Positions 53,585 through 61,694 of a stretch of 64,000 nucleotides of DNA are shown here, piece after piece. Below the pieces are notes generated by a model. That model ran no database searches. It saw only the letters and a program-made list of their open reading frames with translations, and had not been told where the DNA came from. Each line of letters opens with the position of its first letter. Position 1 is the stretch's first letter. The translations under genes were made by a program, and so were the position numbers. Source of the DNA: an uncultured Prevotella sp. (GTDB lineage: Bacteria > Bacteroidota > Bacteroidia > Bacteroidales > Bacteroidaceae); assembly GCA_905233165.1 (NCBI GenBank), contig CAJODL010000004.1, forward strand, positions 85,436 through 149,435, in the 5' to 3' direction.

Positions 53585-54736
53585 TTAATCCATCCTGCCT
53601 TTATAATCCTCATAGGTATAATGTCGCAGTGTGTGGATGCTTCCGTCAAGACGTTTTATTGCTATGTCAGGATGCTGTATTCCGTTGAACATTGTTGTCT
53701 TTACGGTGGTATAGTGAATCATGTCCTCAAAGATTATCGTGTCACCAACAGATAACGGTTCATCAAATTCCCAGTATCCCAAAAAGTCTCCTGACAGGCA
53801 GCTGTTTCCTCCCAAACGGTAAGCCTTTTCGCTGTTCTGTTCTATGTGGTGTGCTCCGCGAACCTCTGGGAAATATGGCATCTCCAGACAATCCGGCATA
53901 TGACAGGTGAATGATACATCGAGGATTGCGGTGCGGATATTGTGGTTCTCAACGATATCTACCACATGAGCCTCAAGATGTCCTGTCTGCCATGCAAACG
54001 CTGAACCTGGTTCCATTATCAGCTTTATGTGCGGATAGCGTTGATGGAAACCGTTTAGGGTGTCAATCAGCAGTTGTAAGTCATATCCCTTACGAGTCAT
54101 CAGGTGTCCGCCGCCAAAGTTTATCCATGAGATGTTTTGCGTAATTGGTGACGAAACAAGAAACTTTTCCTCCAAATGAGCTAATGTCCTCACAAAAACG
54201 TCTGCATCATTCTCGCAATGACAATGCATGTGGAGTCCTGTTATTGGGGGGATTTCGATGTCTGATGGGTCATAAGCCTTAAACAGTTCATCAGCAGTAA
54301 CGCCAAATCTCGTACCAGGAGAGCATGGATTATACAGGTCCGTAGCAATCTCCGAATATTCCGGATTGACCCTCAAACCTATCTGTAACTTCTCATTGGC
54401 CTTTTTTGCACGTTTTGCCAGACGGCGATATTGTGACAAAGAGTTGAATGTCAGGTGTGACGACATGCGGGCTATCATGTCAATCTCAGAATCCAGATAT
54501 GCCGGGGAGTATGTATGTGCCGGAGCACCAAACTCTTCGTGTGCCAGACGTGCTTCGTTAAGAGAGGAGGCTGTCGTTGCTGTGATATACTTCCGAAATA
54601 GAGGGAAAGTTTTCCAAAGAGCGAAAGCCTTGAATGCAAGAATTATTTGTATATTGGCTTCTTGGGAAACCTTTTGTATGACAGAAAGATTTTTTATCAA
54701 AAGAGCTTCCTTGAGAACGTAAGTGGGGTTATTCAT
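53585..54736 (-). CDS. nspC: Carboxynorspermidine/carboxyspermidine decarboxylase
   Basis: A 383-residue PLP-dependent fold-III decarboxylase that turns carboxyspermidine into spermidine (or carboxynorspermidine into norspermidine). The PLP lysine is in LAFKAFALW near residue 36. Other family features are INFGGGHLMTRKGYD, EPGSAFAW and GNSCLSGDFLG. I place the start at ATG 54736: an upstream in-frame TTG at 54763 lies within the -7 promoter element and cannot be in the mRNA. Together with aguA and aguB in the same region it supports a polyamine route. Confidence 0.92.
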   Translation of the reverse strand: MNNPTYVLKEALLIKNLSVIQKVSQEANIQIILAFKAFALWKTFPLFRKYITATTASSLNEARLAHEEFGAPAHTYSPAYLDSEIDMIARMSSHLTFNSLSQYRRLAKRAKKANEKLQIGLRVNPEYSEIATDLYNPCSPGTRFGVTADELFKAYDPSDIEIPPITGLHMHCHCENDADVFVRTLAHLEEKFLVSSPITQNISWINFGGGHLMTRKGYDLQLLIDTLNGFHQRYPHIKLIMEPGSAFAWQTGHLEAHVVDIVENHNIRTAILDVSFTCHMPDCLEMPYFPEVRGAHHIEQNSEKAYRLGGNSCLSGDFLGYWEFDEPLSVGDTIIFEDMIHYTTVKTTMFNGIQHPDIAIKRLDGSIHTLRHYTYEDYKGRMD

Positions 54737-54759
54737 GTTTATTATTGTTGAATTTGTGT

Positions 54760-54768
54760 GCAAAGGTA
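54760..54768 (-). promoter_or_regulatory. -7 promoter element of nspC
   Basis: TACCTTTGC on the minus strand lies 24 nt before the ATG. A -33 TTTG at the standard distance is not obvious. Confidence 0.6.
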
Positions 54769-54842
54769 CTAAAAAAGATTAAAAAAATACTTTCTTCAAA
54801 GTTGAAAGTGAAATAAAAAGGGCAAGTTGTTATATTTTTTTG

Positions 54843-54851
54843 TAATTTTGC
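54843..54851 (+). promoter_or_regulatory. -7 promoter element of the thiE-like gene
   Basis: TAATTTTGC ends 5 nt before the GTG start at 54856, so the mRNA should be leaderless or nearly so. Confidence 0.6.
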
Positions 54852-54855
54852 AGGC

Positions 54856-55461
54856 GTGAAACTTATAATACAGACATTACCGACATATTTTGTAGAGGAG
54901 GATAAGATACTAACAGCCCTTTTCGAAGAAGGCCTGGATGTCCTCCACATTAACAAACCCGAGTCAGAACCCCTTTATATGGAGCGACTGTTATCACTTC
55001 TTCCTACCAAGGTGTATGGTAAGATAGTGATACATCAGAATTACTACCTGATGAAGGAACATGACCTTAAAGGCATTCACATCGATAATCCCGATGCCCC
55101 TATTCCCGATGGCTTCAAGAGGCACATCTCTCGCAGTACTTACAGAATCAGTGACTTGAAGGGATTTAAGAAAGAGTGCGATTACGTAATGCTCCATTCG
55201 CTTTTCGATTCTCTGCATGATGAGGTAAAGGCATCCCTTACAATAGAGGAAATACAGGAGGCTCGCCGTGCAGGATTGATAGACAGACACGTTTATGCTC
55301 TCGGTGGTATGAGTCTTGAAAACGTGCAGCAGGCGAAGGATATGGGGTTTGGTGGAGTCGTAATATGTGGCGATTTGTGGAATAGGTTCAGCATACAACA
55401 CGGAATAAATTTCCACGAGCTGATAAGTCATTTTAAGAAATTGAAAAAAGCAATAAGTTAA
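54856..55461 (+). CDS. Thiamine-phosphate-synthase-like (ThiE/TenI family) protein
   Basis: A 201-residue TIM-barrel protein of the ThiE/TenI family. The pattern VLHINKPE, HQNYYLMKEHDLKGIHIDN and ALGGMSLENVQQAKDMGFGGVVICGDLW fits the family, but the phosphate and Mg2+ residues of true ThiE (DD and GPxFxT segments) are altered, for example MLHSLFDSLHDE in place of the GPIFPT loop. It may be a TenI-like or specialised enzyme. GTG start directly after a -7 element; it heads a co-directional run with prs and others. Confidence 0.75.
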   Translation: MKLIIQTLPTYFVEEDKILTALFEEGLDVLHINKPESEPLYMERLLSLLPTKVYGKIVIHQNYYLMKEHDLKGIHIDNPDAPIPDGFKRHISRSTYRISDLKGFKKECDYVMLHSLFDSLHDEVKASLTIEEIQEARRAGLIDRHVYALGGMSLENVQQAKDMGFGGVVICGDLWNRFSIQHGINFHELISHFKKLKKAIS

Positions 55462-55472
55462 CACAACGATAT

Positions 55473-56441
55473 ATGGCAAAGAAATCTTCTATTAAGATTG
55501 ACCCGGAAAAAATGGCTGGGTTTATGGTTTTCTCTGGTACAGCAACCCGTTATCTGGCAGAAAAGATATGTCAGAGTCTTGGTTGTCCACTGGGAAGTAT
55601 GGTAATGACAAAGTTCAGCGATGGTGAGTTCGCTGTCAGTTTCGAGGAGACAATTCGTGGTCGCGATATCTTCTTGGTTCAGAGTACTTTCCCTAATTCA
55701 GACAACCTGATGGAGTTGTTGCTGATGATTGATGCTGCAAAGCGTGCTTCAGCAAAGACCATCAATGCCGTAATACCTTATTTCGGCTGGGCTCGTCAGG
55801 ACCGTAAGGATAAGCCACGTGTCAGTATCGGTGCGAAGCTGGTTGCCGACCTGCTGAGTGTTGCAGGCATAGACCGCCTTATCACGATGGATTTGCATGC
55901 CGACCAGATACAGGGTTTCTTCGATGTTCCTGTTGACCATCTCTATGGTTCTGGTGTTATACTTCCATATATCGAAAGCCTCAAGCTGAAGGACCTCGTT
56001 ATCGCAAGTCCTGATGTGGGTGGTGCTAAACGTGCTAAGAGCTATGCTAAGTATCTCGACTGCCCGCTGGTATTGTGCAATAAGACCCGCGCTCGTGCCA
56101 ATGTGGTGTCAGAGATGCAGATTATCGGTGATGTGGAAGGCAAGGATGTTGTTATTGTTGACGATATGGTAGATACAGCAGGAACAATCACTAAGGCAGC
56201 TGATATCATGAAGGAAGCAGGAGCAAAGACCGTTCGCGCTTGTGCCAGCCACTGTGTTATGTCAGGACCTGCAAGTGAGAGAGTGCAGAATTCTGCTCTG
56301 GAGGAAATAATCTTTACTGATTCTATTCCTTACTCCAATAGATGTGCTAAGGTAAAGCAGCTCAGCGTTGCTGAAATGTTTGCTGAAACCATCAGAAGGT
56401 GTATCAACAACGAAAGTATTTCGTCACAATACATAATCTAA
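55473..56441 (+). CDS. prs: Ribose-phosphate pyrophosphokinase
   Basis: A 322-residue enzyme that makes PRPP from ribose-5-phosphate and ATP for nucleotide, His and Trp synthesis. Features: FSDGEFAVSFEETIRGRDIFLVQS, YFGWARQDRKDKPR, MDLHADQIQGFFD (metal/ATP loop) and the PRPP-binding loop VIVDDMVDTAGTI. Length is normal. It follows the thiE-like gene after 11 nt. Confidence 0.96.
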   Translation: MAKKSSIKIDPEKMAGFMVFSGTATRYLAEKICQSLGCPLGSMVMTKFSDGEFAVSFEETIRGRDIFLVQSTFPNSDNLMELLLMIDAAKRASAKTINAVIPYFGWARQDRKDKPRVSIGAKLVADLLSVAGIDRLITMDLHADQIQGFFDVPVDHLYGSGVILPYIESLKLKDLVIASPDVGGAKRAKSYAKYLDCPLVLCNKTRARANVVSEMQIIGDVEGKDVVIVDDMVDTAGTITKAADIMKEAGAKTVRACASHCVMSGPASERVQNSALEEIIFTDSIPYSNRCAKVKQLSVAEMFAETIRRCINNESISSQYII

Positions 56442-56463
56442 TCGCTTAAGAGAGAAAAAAGAC

Positions 56464-56790
56464 GTGGGGAGACTTAACTCTATATGGGATTATATCGCTC
56501 GGCATAAGTATCTGATTACTATTACGCTGGGTGTACTGATTATCGGCGTACTCGATGAGAATAGCGTCATGCGTTTGATTTCACTGAACATAGAAATCGA
56601 TGAAGCAAACCAGACACTCGAGGAGTATGTTGAACAGTACAAGAGCGATTCAGTAAAGATACATGAATATGAAACATCAGTCAGCGGTGTGCGTCGTATT
56701 GCTCGTGAGAAGTTTTTCATGAAGCAAGATGATGAAGACGTATATGTGCTGAGCACAGATCGGGAAGAAGAAAATGAAAGAGTTAAGTAG
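56464..56790 (+). CDS. DivIC/FtsB-like septum formation initiator
   Basis: A 108-residue bitopic membrane protein. A short cytoplasmic start is followed by one transmembrane helix (about 15-31, YLITITLGVLIIGVLD), a coiled coil (NIEIDEANQTLEEYVEQYK) and the conserved end segment RIAREKFFMKQDDEDVYVL typical of DivIC/FtsB. These proteins act with FtsL and FtsQ in the divisome. GTG start at 56464; it overlaps the following gene by 17 nt. Confidence 0.85.
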   Translation: MGRLNSIWDYIARHKYLITITLGVLIIGVLDENSVMRLISLNIEIDEANQTLEEYVEQYKSDSVKIHEYETSVSGVRRIAREKFFMKQDDEDVYVLSTDREEENERVK

Positions 56791-57184
56791 GAATCAGCAA
56801 ATTATCATGGCAATCGGCGCTACGCTGATGGTTATTGGGGTAGGGTGCTTCGTCTTTTACTTCATGCCAAAGGTGTTTTCGGTTGTCTTTATGGTCGGAG
56901 CTGTCTGCTTTGCCACTATGCAGATGATACAGGTATCTTCTGGTGATGGTAAGAATATCGCCATTCGCAGGTTGAAGGGAATAATGATTGCTGCAGACAT
57001 CTGCTTTATATTGGCAGGACTCCTGATGCTTGAAAATTCATACAAGGTACTTTATCAATACCTCTCGTGGGAAACATGGCTGAAATATTGTTGGAACAAC
57101 TGGGTTGTCGTCCTGCTTATAGCTGCCATTCTGGAACTCTATACCTCACATAGAATTTCCAATGAACTGAAAAAAAACAATTGA
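56774..57184 (+). CDS. Small membrane protein of unknown function
   Basis: A 136-residue protein with four predicted transmembrane helices (about 9-30, 33-51, 67-86 and 107-124). I do not recognise a named family; hypothetical proteins of this kind lie next to divIC in other Prevotella as far as I recall. It overlaps the DivIC-like gene by 17 nt and the lipoprotein gene by 4 nt, so it belongs to the same transcript. Confidence 0.65.
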   Translation: MKELSRNQQIIMAIGATLMVIGVGCFVFYFMPKVFSVVFMVGAVCFATMQMIQVSSGDGKNIAIRRLKGIMIAADICFILAGLLMLENSYKVLYQYLSWETWLKYCWNNWVVVLLIAAILELYTSHRISNELKKNN

Positions 57185-57888
57185 TGAGAAAACTTTCTAC
57201 CTTATTATATTATATAGTGATTATAGTATGCTTCACGGCATGCTCCCAATATAATGTCATCGGTTCGTCTGATTTAAGCGATATCGATGGCAGAACACTT
57301 TATATGAAGACTATAGGAATCGATTCTTTGACAACAGTAGATTCCTGCAGCATCATTCATGGTAAGTTTAAATTCTCAGGTTCACTCGATTCTACTCGTA
57401 TTGTGACCCTCTGTATAGATAATTTGCCTATCCTTCCTATTGTGTTGGAAGAGGGCGAGGTGCGTGTGACACTTAATGGACAGATGCAAGAGAGTAAGGG
57501 AACACCTCTTAACGATAGTCTCACTGCCTTCAATAAACGTTACGAAGCACTGCTGAGCCAATATGAAGACCTTGAACATACACAGAATCAGGGATATATG
57601 AATGGCGAGAATATGGATTCCATCAATGTCATTCTTGCAGCAAAGCAACGTCAACTTCTTATGAAGGAAGACGAATTGGTAACATCATTCATTTCTGCAA
57701 ACTTCGATAATTGTCTCGGCCCATATGTCTTTCAATTAGCAACCAGCAATTACAGGTATCCCGTTTTGGTACCTTGGATAGAAGCCCTGATGACAAAAGC
57801 TTCCCAAAAGTTTAAGGATGCTCCCTATGTAAAAGAATATATGGGAGTAGCGAAGCAGAATCAGGATATTATGACGGGTGTGAAATGA
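57181..57888 (+). CDS. DUF4369 domain lipoprotein
   Basis: A 235-residue exported protein with a lipobox (VCFTAC, Cys about residue 21). After it comes a beta-rich DUF4369 domain (KTIGIDSLTTVDSCSIIHGKFKFSGSLDS), as found at the N terminus of thioredoxin-like TlpA proteins in Bacteroidetes, but the thioredoxin domain is not present; the rest is helical. Function is not known. It overlaps pyrC by 4 nt. Confidence 0.78.
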   Translation: MMRKLSTLLYYIVIIVCFTACSQYNVIGSSDLSDIDGRTLYMKTIGIDSLTTVDSCSIIHGKFKFSGSLDSTRIVTLCIDNLPILPIVLEEGEVRVTLNGQMQESKGTPLNDSLTAFNKRYEALLSQYEDLEHTQNQGYMNGENMDSINVILAAKQRQLLMKEDELVTSFISANFDNCLGPYVFQLATSNYRYPVLVPWIEALMTKASQKFKDAPYVKEYMGVAKQNQDIMTGVK

Positions 57889-59240
57889 AGACACTGATTA
57901 AGGATGGTACTATTGTCAATGAAGGACATCAGCAAAAGGCTGATATCCTTGTTGTTGATGACAGAATAGCCTCTATTCTTCCCTGTGGCACCAATACTGC
58001 TGGTTGCGACAATGTTTTTGACGCAAAGGGCTGCTATGTTCTCCCAGGCATCATAGATACCCATGTACATTTTCGTGAGCCTGGCCTTACCCATAAGGCT
58101 GATATGCAGTCAGAAAGTCTGGCAGCACTCGCTGGTGGCGTCACATCCGTCTTTGAGATGCCCAATACGCAACCTCAGACAACGACATTGGCAGCGTGGG
58201 AAGAAAAGATGCAGATGGCACAGAGCAGGATGCATGTCAATTACGCCTTCTTCCCAGGCGCTACGAATGATAACCTCGAAGAGTTAAGGCATTTTGATGT
58301 CCATAGCATTCCTGGCATAAAACTCTTTATGGGTTCCAGCACAGGAAACATGCTGGTCGATAAGGAGCAGGCCCTTGATGGCATTTTCTCCCTTGCCAGC
58401 GAGATGTCGCTGCCCCTGATGGTACATTGTGAAGACACCACACTCATCAATCAGCATATAGAGTATTATAAGCAGCTGACAGGCTCCGATGACCCTGATG
58501 TGAAACTACATCCCCTCATACGCGATGAGGAAGCCTGTCTGCAATCTACGGAACTTGCTGTACGCCTTGCCCATAAGCATAATACACACCTTCATGTGGC
58601 ACATATCTCTACTCAGAAGGAACTGCCACTTCTTGGCGGCAATATTACAGGCGAAGCAACAGTGGCCCATCTGCTGTTCTCCGTACCTGATTACGGCACC
58701 CTCGGAACACGCATCAAATGTAATCCGGCAGTAAAGACAACCCTTGACCGCGATGCACTCCGTAAAGCCCTCTCAGATGGCACTATCACGACTGTTGCTA
58801 CTGATCACGCCCCTCATACGCTTGCAGAGAAACAGGGTGGGGCACTCAAGGCAATGTCAGGAATGCCTATGGTACAGTTCTCACTTGTGTCAATGCTCTC
58901 GTTAGTCGATGAAGGAGTACTGACTATAGAGCAGTTGGTGAAACTGATGTGTCATAATCCTTCGCTGTTGTTCAGCATCCGTGAACGCGGCTTCCTTCGT
59001 GAAGGATACAAGGCAGATATCGCTATTGTGAAACGCTTTGACACCCCGTGGACCCTTGACAGCAGTATGATTAAGAGTAAGTGCGGCTGGAGTCCCCTCG
59101 AAGGGCGACAGTTCCATTGGTCAGTAGTCGAAACACTCGTCAATGGTCAATGTTCCGCTCGGCCCAAAGGGACGCTTTTACAAAGCGAAGCGACTAAAAG
59201 AATGTTCAATGTCTTTGGCCAGCCCATAGAATTCAGATGA
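57885..59240 (+). CDS. pyrC: Dihydroorotase with a repeat-derived C terminus
   Basis: A 451-residue amidohydrolase of pyrimidine synthesis. Metal and active-site motifs are DTHVHFREPG (about 60), HCEDTTLI, HVAHIST and ATDHAPH. The end of the family's normal sequence is reached at ETLVNGQ (residue about 421); the following residues about 422-443 come from a copy of the 65-nt element (CSARP-K-GTLLQS-E-ATKRMFNV) and the protein then closes with FGQPIEFR. The element therefore replaces or interrupts the usual short C-terminal beta segment. It overlaps plsC by 4 nt. Confidence 0.92.
   Translation: MKTLIKDGTIVNEGHQQKADILVVDDRIASILPCGTNTAGCDNVFDAKGCYVLPGIIDTHVHFREPGLTHKADMQSESLAALAGGVTSVFEMPNTQPQTTTLAAWEEKMQMAQSRMHVNYAFFPGATNDNLEELRHFDVHSIPGIKLFMGSSTGNMLVDKEQALDGIFSLASEMSLPLMVHCEDTTLINQHIEYYKQLTGSDDPDVKLHPLIRDEEACLQSTELAVRLAHKHNTHLHVAHISTQKELPLLGGNITGEATVAHLLFSVPDYGTLGTRIKCNPAVKTTLDRDALRKALSDGTITTVATDHAPHTLAEKQGGALKAMSGMPMVQFSLVSMLSLVDEGVLTIEQLVKLMCHNPSLLFSIRERGFLREGYKADIAIVKRFDTPWTLDSSMIKSKCGWSPLEGRQFHWSVVETLVNGQCSARPKGTLLQSEATKRMFNVFGQPIEFR
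59141..59212 (+). repeat. 65-nt dispersed element with heptamer flank, copy C (inside pyrC)
   Basis: The same core as copies A and B; differs from each at two of 65 positions. It is read in the same frame as copy B. The internal inverted repeat CGCTTT-TAC-AAAGCG and CCC-AAA-GGG are kept. Confidence 0.9.
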
Positions 59241-59944
59241 TATATAAGATTTACCAGATATGCGTTTTGGCTCCTGTGGTGGTGATAACCTCCGCATGGG
59301 CAGGCACCACGATGGCGGTGATGTGTAGCATCTCGCGTCATCCCGATTGGTGGAGCCGCTTCGCCTCCAAATGGTGGGCCCGCATCATCCTTGCCTTTGC
59401 CCTCATACCTGTGGAAGTGAAGGGTAGGGAGCATATCGTTAAAGGCGAATCCTATATCTATGCAGCAAACCATCAGGGAGCCTTCGATATCTTCCTTATC
59501 TGCGGCTATCTCAATGTCCCCTTCCGCTGGATGATGAAGCGAGCCCTTGAGAAAGTCCCATTCCTTGGGTGGGGCTGCAAACATGCCGGCTATGTCTTTG
59601 TCGATAACAGCAATCCTGGCGAGTCGCGTCGTACCTATCGTGAGGCAGAACAGATACTGCTCTCAGGCATGAGTCTTATGATGTTTCCGGAAGGCTCTCG
59701 CACCAAGAATGGTAATCTGATGCCGTTTAGGAAAGGAGCCTTTGTCCTTGCTGACGAGATGCATATCCCTGTTGTACCTATGACTATCAATGGCAGTTAT
59801 GCGATACTTCCAAAAGGTAAGAAGGTGAACTTTATAAAGCATAACAAACTCACCCTCACCATCCATAAGCCCATATATATCGACAATTCCGATGCCCTCC
59901 GTGAAGAATGTTATCGCTGCATCCTCAGTGATTTGAAAGAGTAG
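59237..59944 (+). CDS. plsC: 1-acyl-sn-glycerol-3-phosphate acyltransferase
   Basis: A 235-residue membrane acyltransferase that makes phosphatidic acid. The catalytic HX4D motif is NHQGAFD (residues about 77-83), followed by the substrate motif FPEGSRTKNG (about 155-164). One or two N-terminal hydrophobic segments are present (ICVLAPVVVITSAWAGTTMAV). It overlaps pyrC by 4 nt and ends the run. Confidence 0.92.
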   Translation: MIYKIYQICVLAPVVVITSAWAGTTMAVMCSISRHPDWWSRFASKWWARIILAFALIPVEVKGREHIVKGESYIYAANHQGAFDIFLICGYLNVPFRWMMKRALEKVPFLGWGCKHAGYVFVDNSNPGESRRTYREAEQILLSGMSLMMFPEGSRTKNGNLMPFRKGAFVLADEMHIPVVPMTINGSYAILPKGKKVNFIKHNKLTLTIHKPIYIDNSDALREECYRCILSDLKE

Positions 59945-59993
59945 TTTGTTCCTTTTTTTTGTGACGAGTGTTTTTGCGCATCGGCGGATTAAA

Positions 59994-60027
59994 TTTTGCG
60001 CGTCTGCCGACGCGATGGATTTTGTCC
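59994..60027 (-). repeat. 34-nt dispersed repeat, copy 2
   Basis: The reverse strand begins GGACAAAATC and ends GCGCAAAA like copy 1 at 6497-6530, with 28 of 34 positions equal. It forms one arm of a hairpin with the sequence at about 59978-59988. Confidence 0.65.
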
Positions 60028-60144
60028 ACGGAAGAACATTCTTTTTCTGTCCTGATTTCTGATGCAAAGGTACAATATTTTAGTATTTACGTGTTGCAAA
60101 AATCATTCTTTTTACATTTTTTATCAATATTTTTTACTGTTTTT

Positions 60145-60178
60145 TTTGCATTATGTGTTAATTTTTTACTATTTTTGT
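60145..60178 (+). promoter_or_regulatory. Promoter of the sodium symporter gene
   Basis: TTTG (60145-60148) is followed after 21 nt by TATTTTTGT (60170-60178). It leaves a 5' untranslated region of about 130 nt, which contains a small inverted repeat ATGTA-TACAT (60187-60202). A second possible -7 element (TAATTTAGC, 60266-60274) is weaker. Confidence 0.55.
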
Positions 60179-60313
60179 CGCACAAAATGTAATTAAATAC
60201 ATCATGACATCGAAAGAAAATTGAAAAAAAATAGAAAAAAATATTGCTAATAAAAAAAATATTTGTAATTTAGCACCCTGTAAGCATTATCCTAAAGCTA
60301 AAACTAAAAAAAT

Positions 60314-61669
60314 ATGAGTTCTTTTTCTTCAAAGATTGGAGTATTGTTAGCCGCAGCAGGCAGTGCCGTCGGTTTAGGCAGTATATGGAAATTTCCATAT
60401 GTAGTTGGCGAAAATGGCGGTGGTGCTTTCATCATACTTTATGTGGCGTGTTCCCTGATATTCGGATTGCCTTTGGTGATGAACGATTTCCTGATAGGAA
60501 AGTTGTCGGGCAAGAGTGCTTATGGAGCCTTTCGCACCCTAACTGGTGGTAACCGGTGGCAGTGGCTCTCATGGATGTTGTTGATAACAGTGACACTGCT
60601 TTCAAGCTTCTACTTTGTTGTAACGGGATGGTGCTTTTACTATATGGTGGAGGCTGCGATGGGAGCTTTTTCCGGCATGGATGCGGAAGCGCTGACTAAC
60701 TTCTTTGACGCTTTCAGTGGCGATACTGCGACGATGATAGGATCTGCCTTTGTTGCTATTTTACTGACAGCAGCTGTGTTGTGGTTTGATGTAAATAAGG
60801 GTATTGAACGCCTGAGTAAGATTCTTATGCCTTTACTATTCCTGATGTTAATAGTGATGGCAATTCACATGATATTTATGGATGGTGGTACAACAGGCTT
60901 GCGATTTTTGTTTGAACCAGATTTTACAAAACTCACTCCGAAGGTAATTCTTGAGGCTGTTGGATTGAGTTTCTTTACATTGTCGGTAGGTCTGGGCATA
61001 CTTATTACCTATGGCAGTTATATGCCAAAGGAGCAGACCTTAACGCAACAATCTCAAGAGGGCGATGTGGTTAGTACATCAATACAGATGATAGTACTCG
61101 TTCTCTTTGTTTCGTTACTTGCTGGCATGATAGTATTCCCCGCGGTGTTTGCGTTTGGGTTTAGTCCAGCAGAAGGACCTCAACTGGCTTTTGTCACCTT
61201 GCCAGCAGTATTCCAACATATGTTCTCACCATCGTTGACGAGTGTGGCTTTCTTTGCTCTGATGTGTGTGGCAGCCATCACCTCAACAATCTCACTGATG
61301 GAGGTAATGGTGGCCTTTGTTCATGAAGCTTCAGCAGATACCAAATGGCCACTCAACAGACATCAGAGTGTGATTATCGTAAGTGTGATACAGTTGATTA
61401 CCAATACTCTATGTGTTCTGTCGATGACTGGAGCCGTTTGCGGTCTCATGGTAATGGGCAAGAATTTATTTGATGCTTCAAATATTCTTTGCACTAATAT
61501 CCTGATACCTATTGGAGCGATGGCTACAGCAGTATTCACAGGATGGTTCGTTCCCAAAACAAGATATCAAGGTCCACGAACGGTATCATACCTGAACCTG
61601 ATGATGCTTCGATGGATAGTTCCTGTCGTCATCTTTATCATTTTCCTTGAATCAATGAATGTTTTTTAG
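60314..61669 (+). CDS. Sodium:neurotransmitter symporter (NSS/LeuT) family transporter
   Basis: A 451-residue membrane protein with 11-12 transmembrane helices. The hallmark first helix is GSAVGLGSIWKFPYVVGENGGGAF (residues about 16-39), whose unwound part binds Na+ and the amino acid in LeuT. SVGLGILITYGSYMP is the conserved helix 6-7 region. Likely substrate: an amino acid, taken up with Na+. It is 25 nt before the NRPS gene, with no terminator between. Confidence 0.9.
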   Translation: MSSFSSKIGVLLAAAGSAVGLGSIWKFPYVVGENGGGAFIILYVACSLIFGLPLVMNDFLIGKLSGKSAYGAFRTLTGGNRWQWLSWMLLITVTLLSSFYFVVTGWCFYYMVEAAMGAFSGMDAEALTNFFDAFSGDTATMIGSAFVAILLTAAVLWFDVNKGIERLSKILMPLLFLMLIVMAIHMIFMDGGTTGLRFLFEPDFTKLTPKVILEAVGLSFFTLSVGLGILITYGSYMPKEQTLTQQSQEGDVVSTSIQMIVLVLFVSLLAGMIVFPAVFAFGFSPAEGPQLAFVTLPAVFQHMFSPSLTSVAFFALMCVAAITSTISLMEVMVAFVHEASADTKWPLNRHQSVIIVSVIQLITNTLCVLSMTGAVCGLMVMGKNLFDASNILCTNILIPIGAMATAVFTGWFVPKTRYQGPRTVSYLNLMMLRWIVPVVIFIIFLESMNVF

Positions 61670-61694
61670 TTTACAATAATAACCAAAATAGGAT

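Larger units (their letters stand above)
59945..60313. other. Intergenic region with hairpin, 34-nt repeat and promoters
   Basis: No coding sequence is seen. Holds an imperfect inverted repeat (GCATCGGCGGA near 59978 with TCTGCCGACGC at 60003-60013), the second copy of the 34-nt repeat on the minus strand (59994-60027), a -7-like element on the minus strand (60064-60072) and a promoter for the downstream transporter (60145-60178). The right half is very AT-rich. Confidence 0.65.

Noticed and set aside
54737..54763. TTG start for nspC
   Set aside because: It falls inside the -7 element; ATG 54736 gives the normal N terminus.
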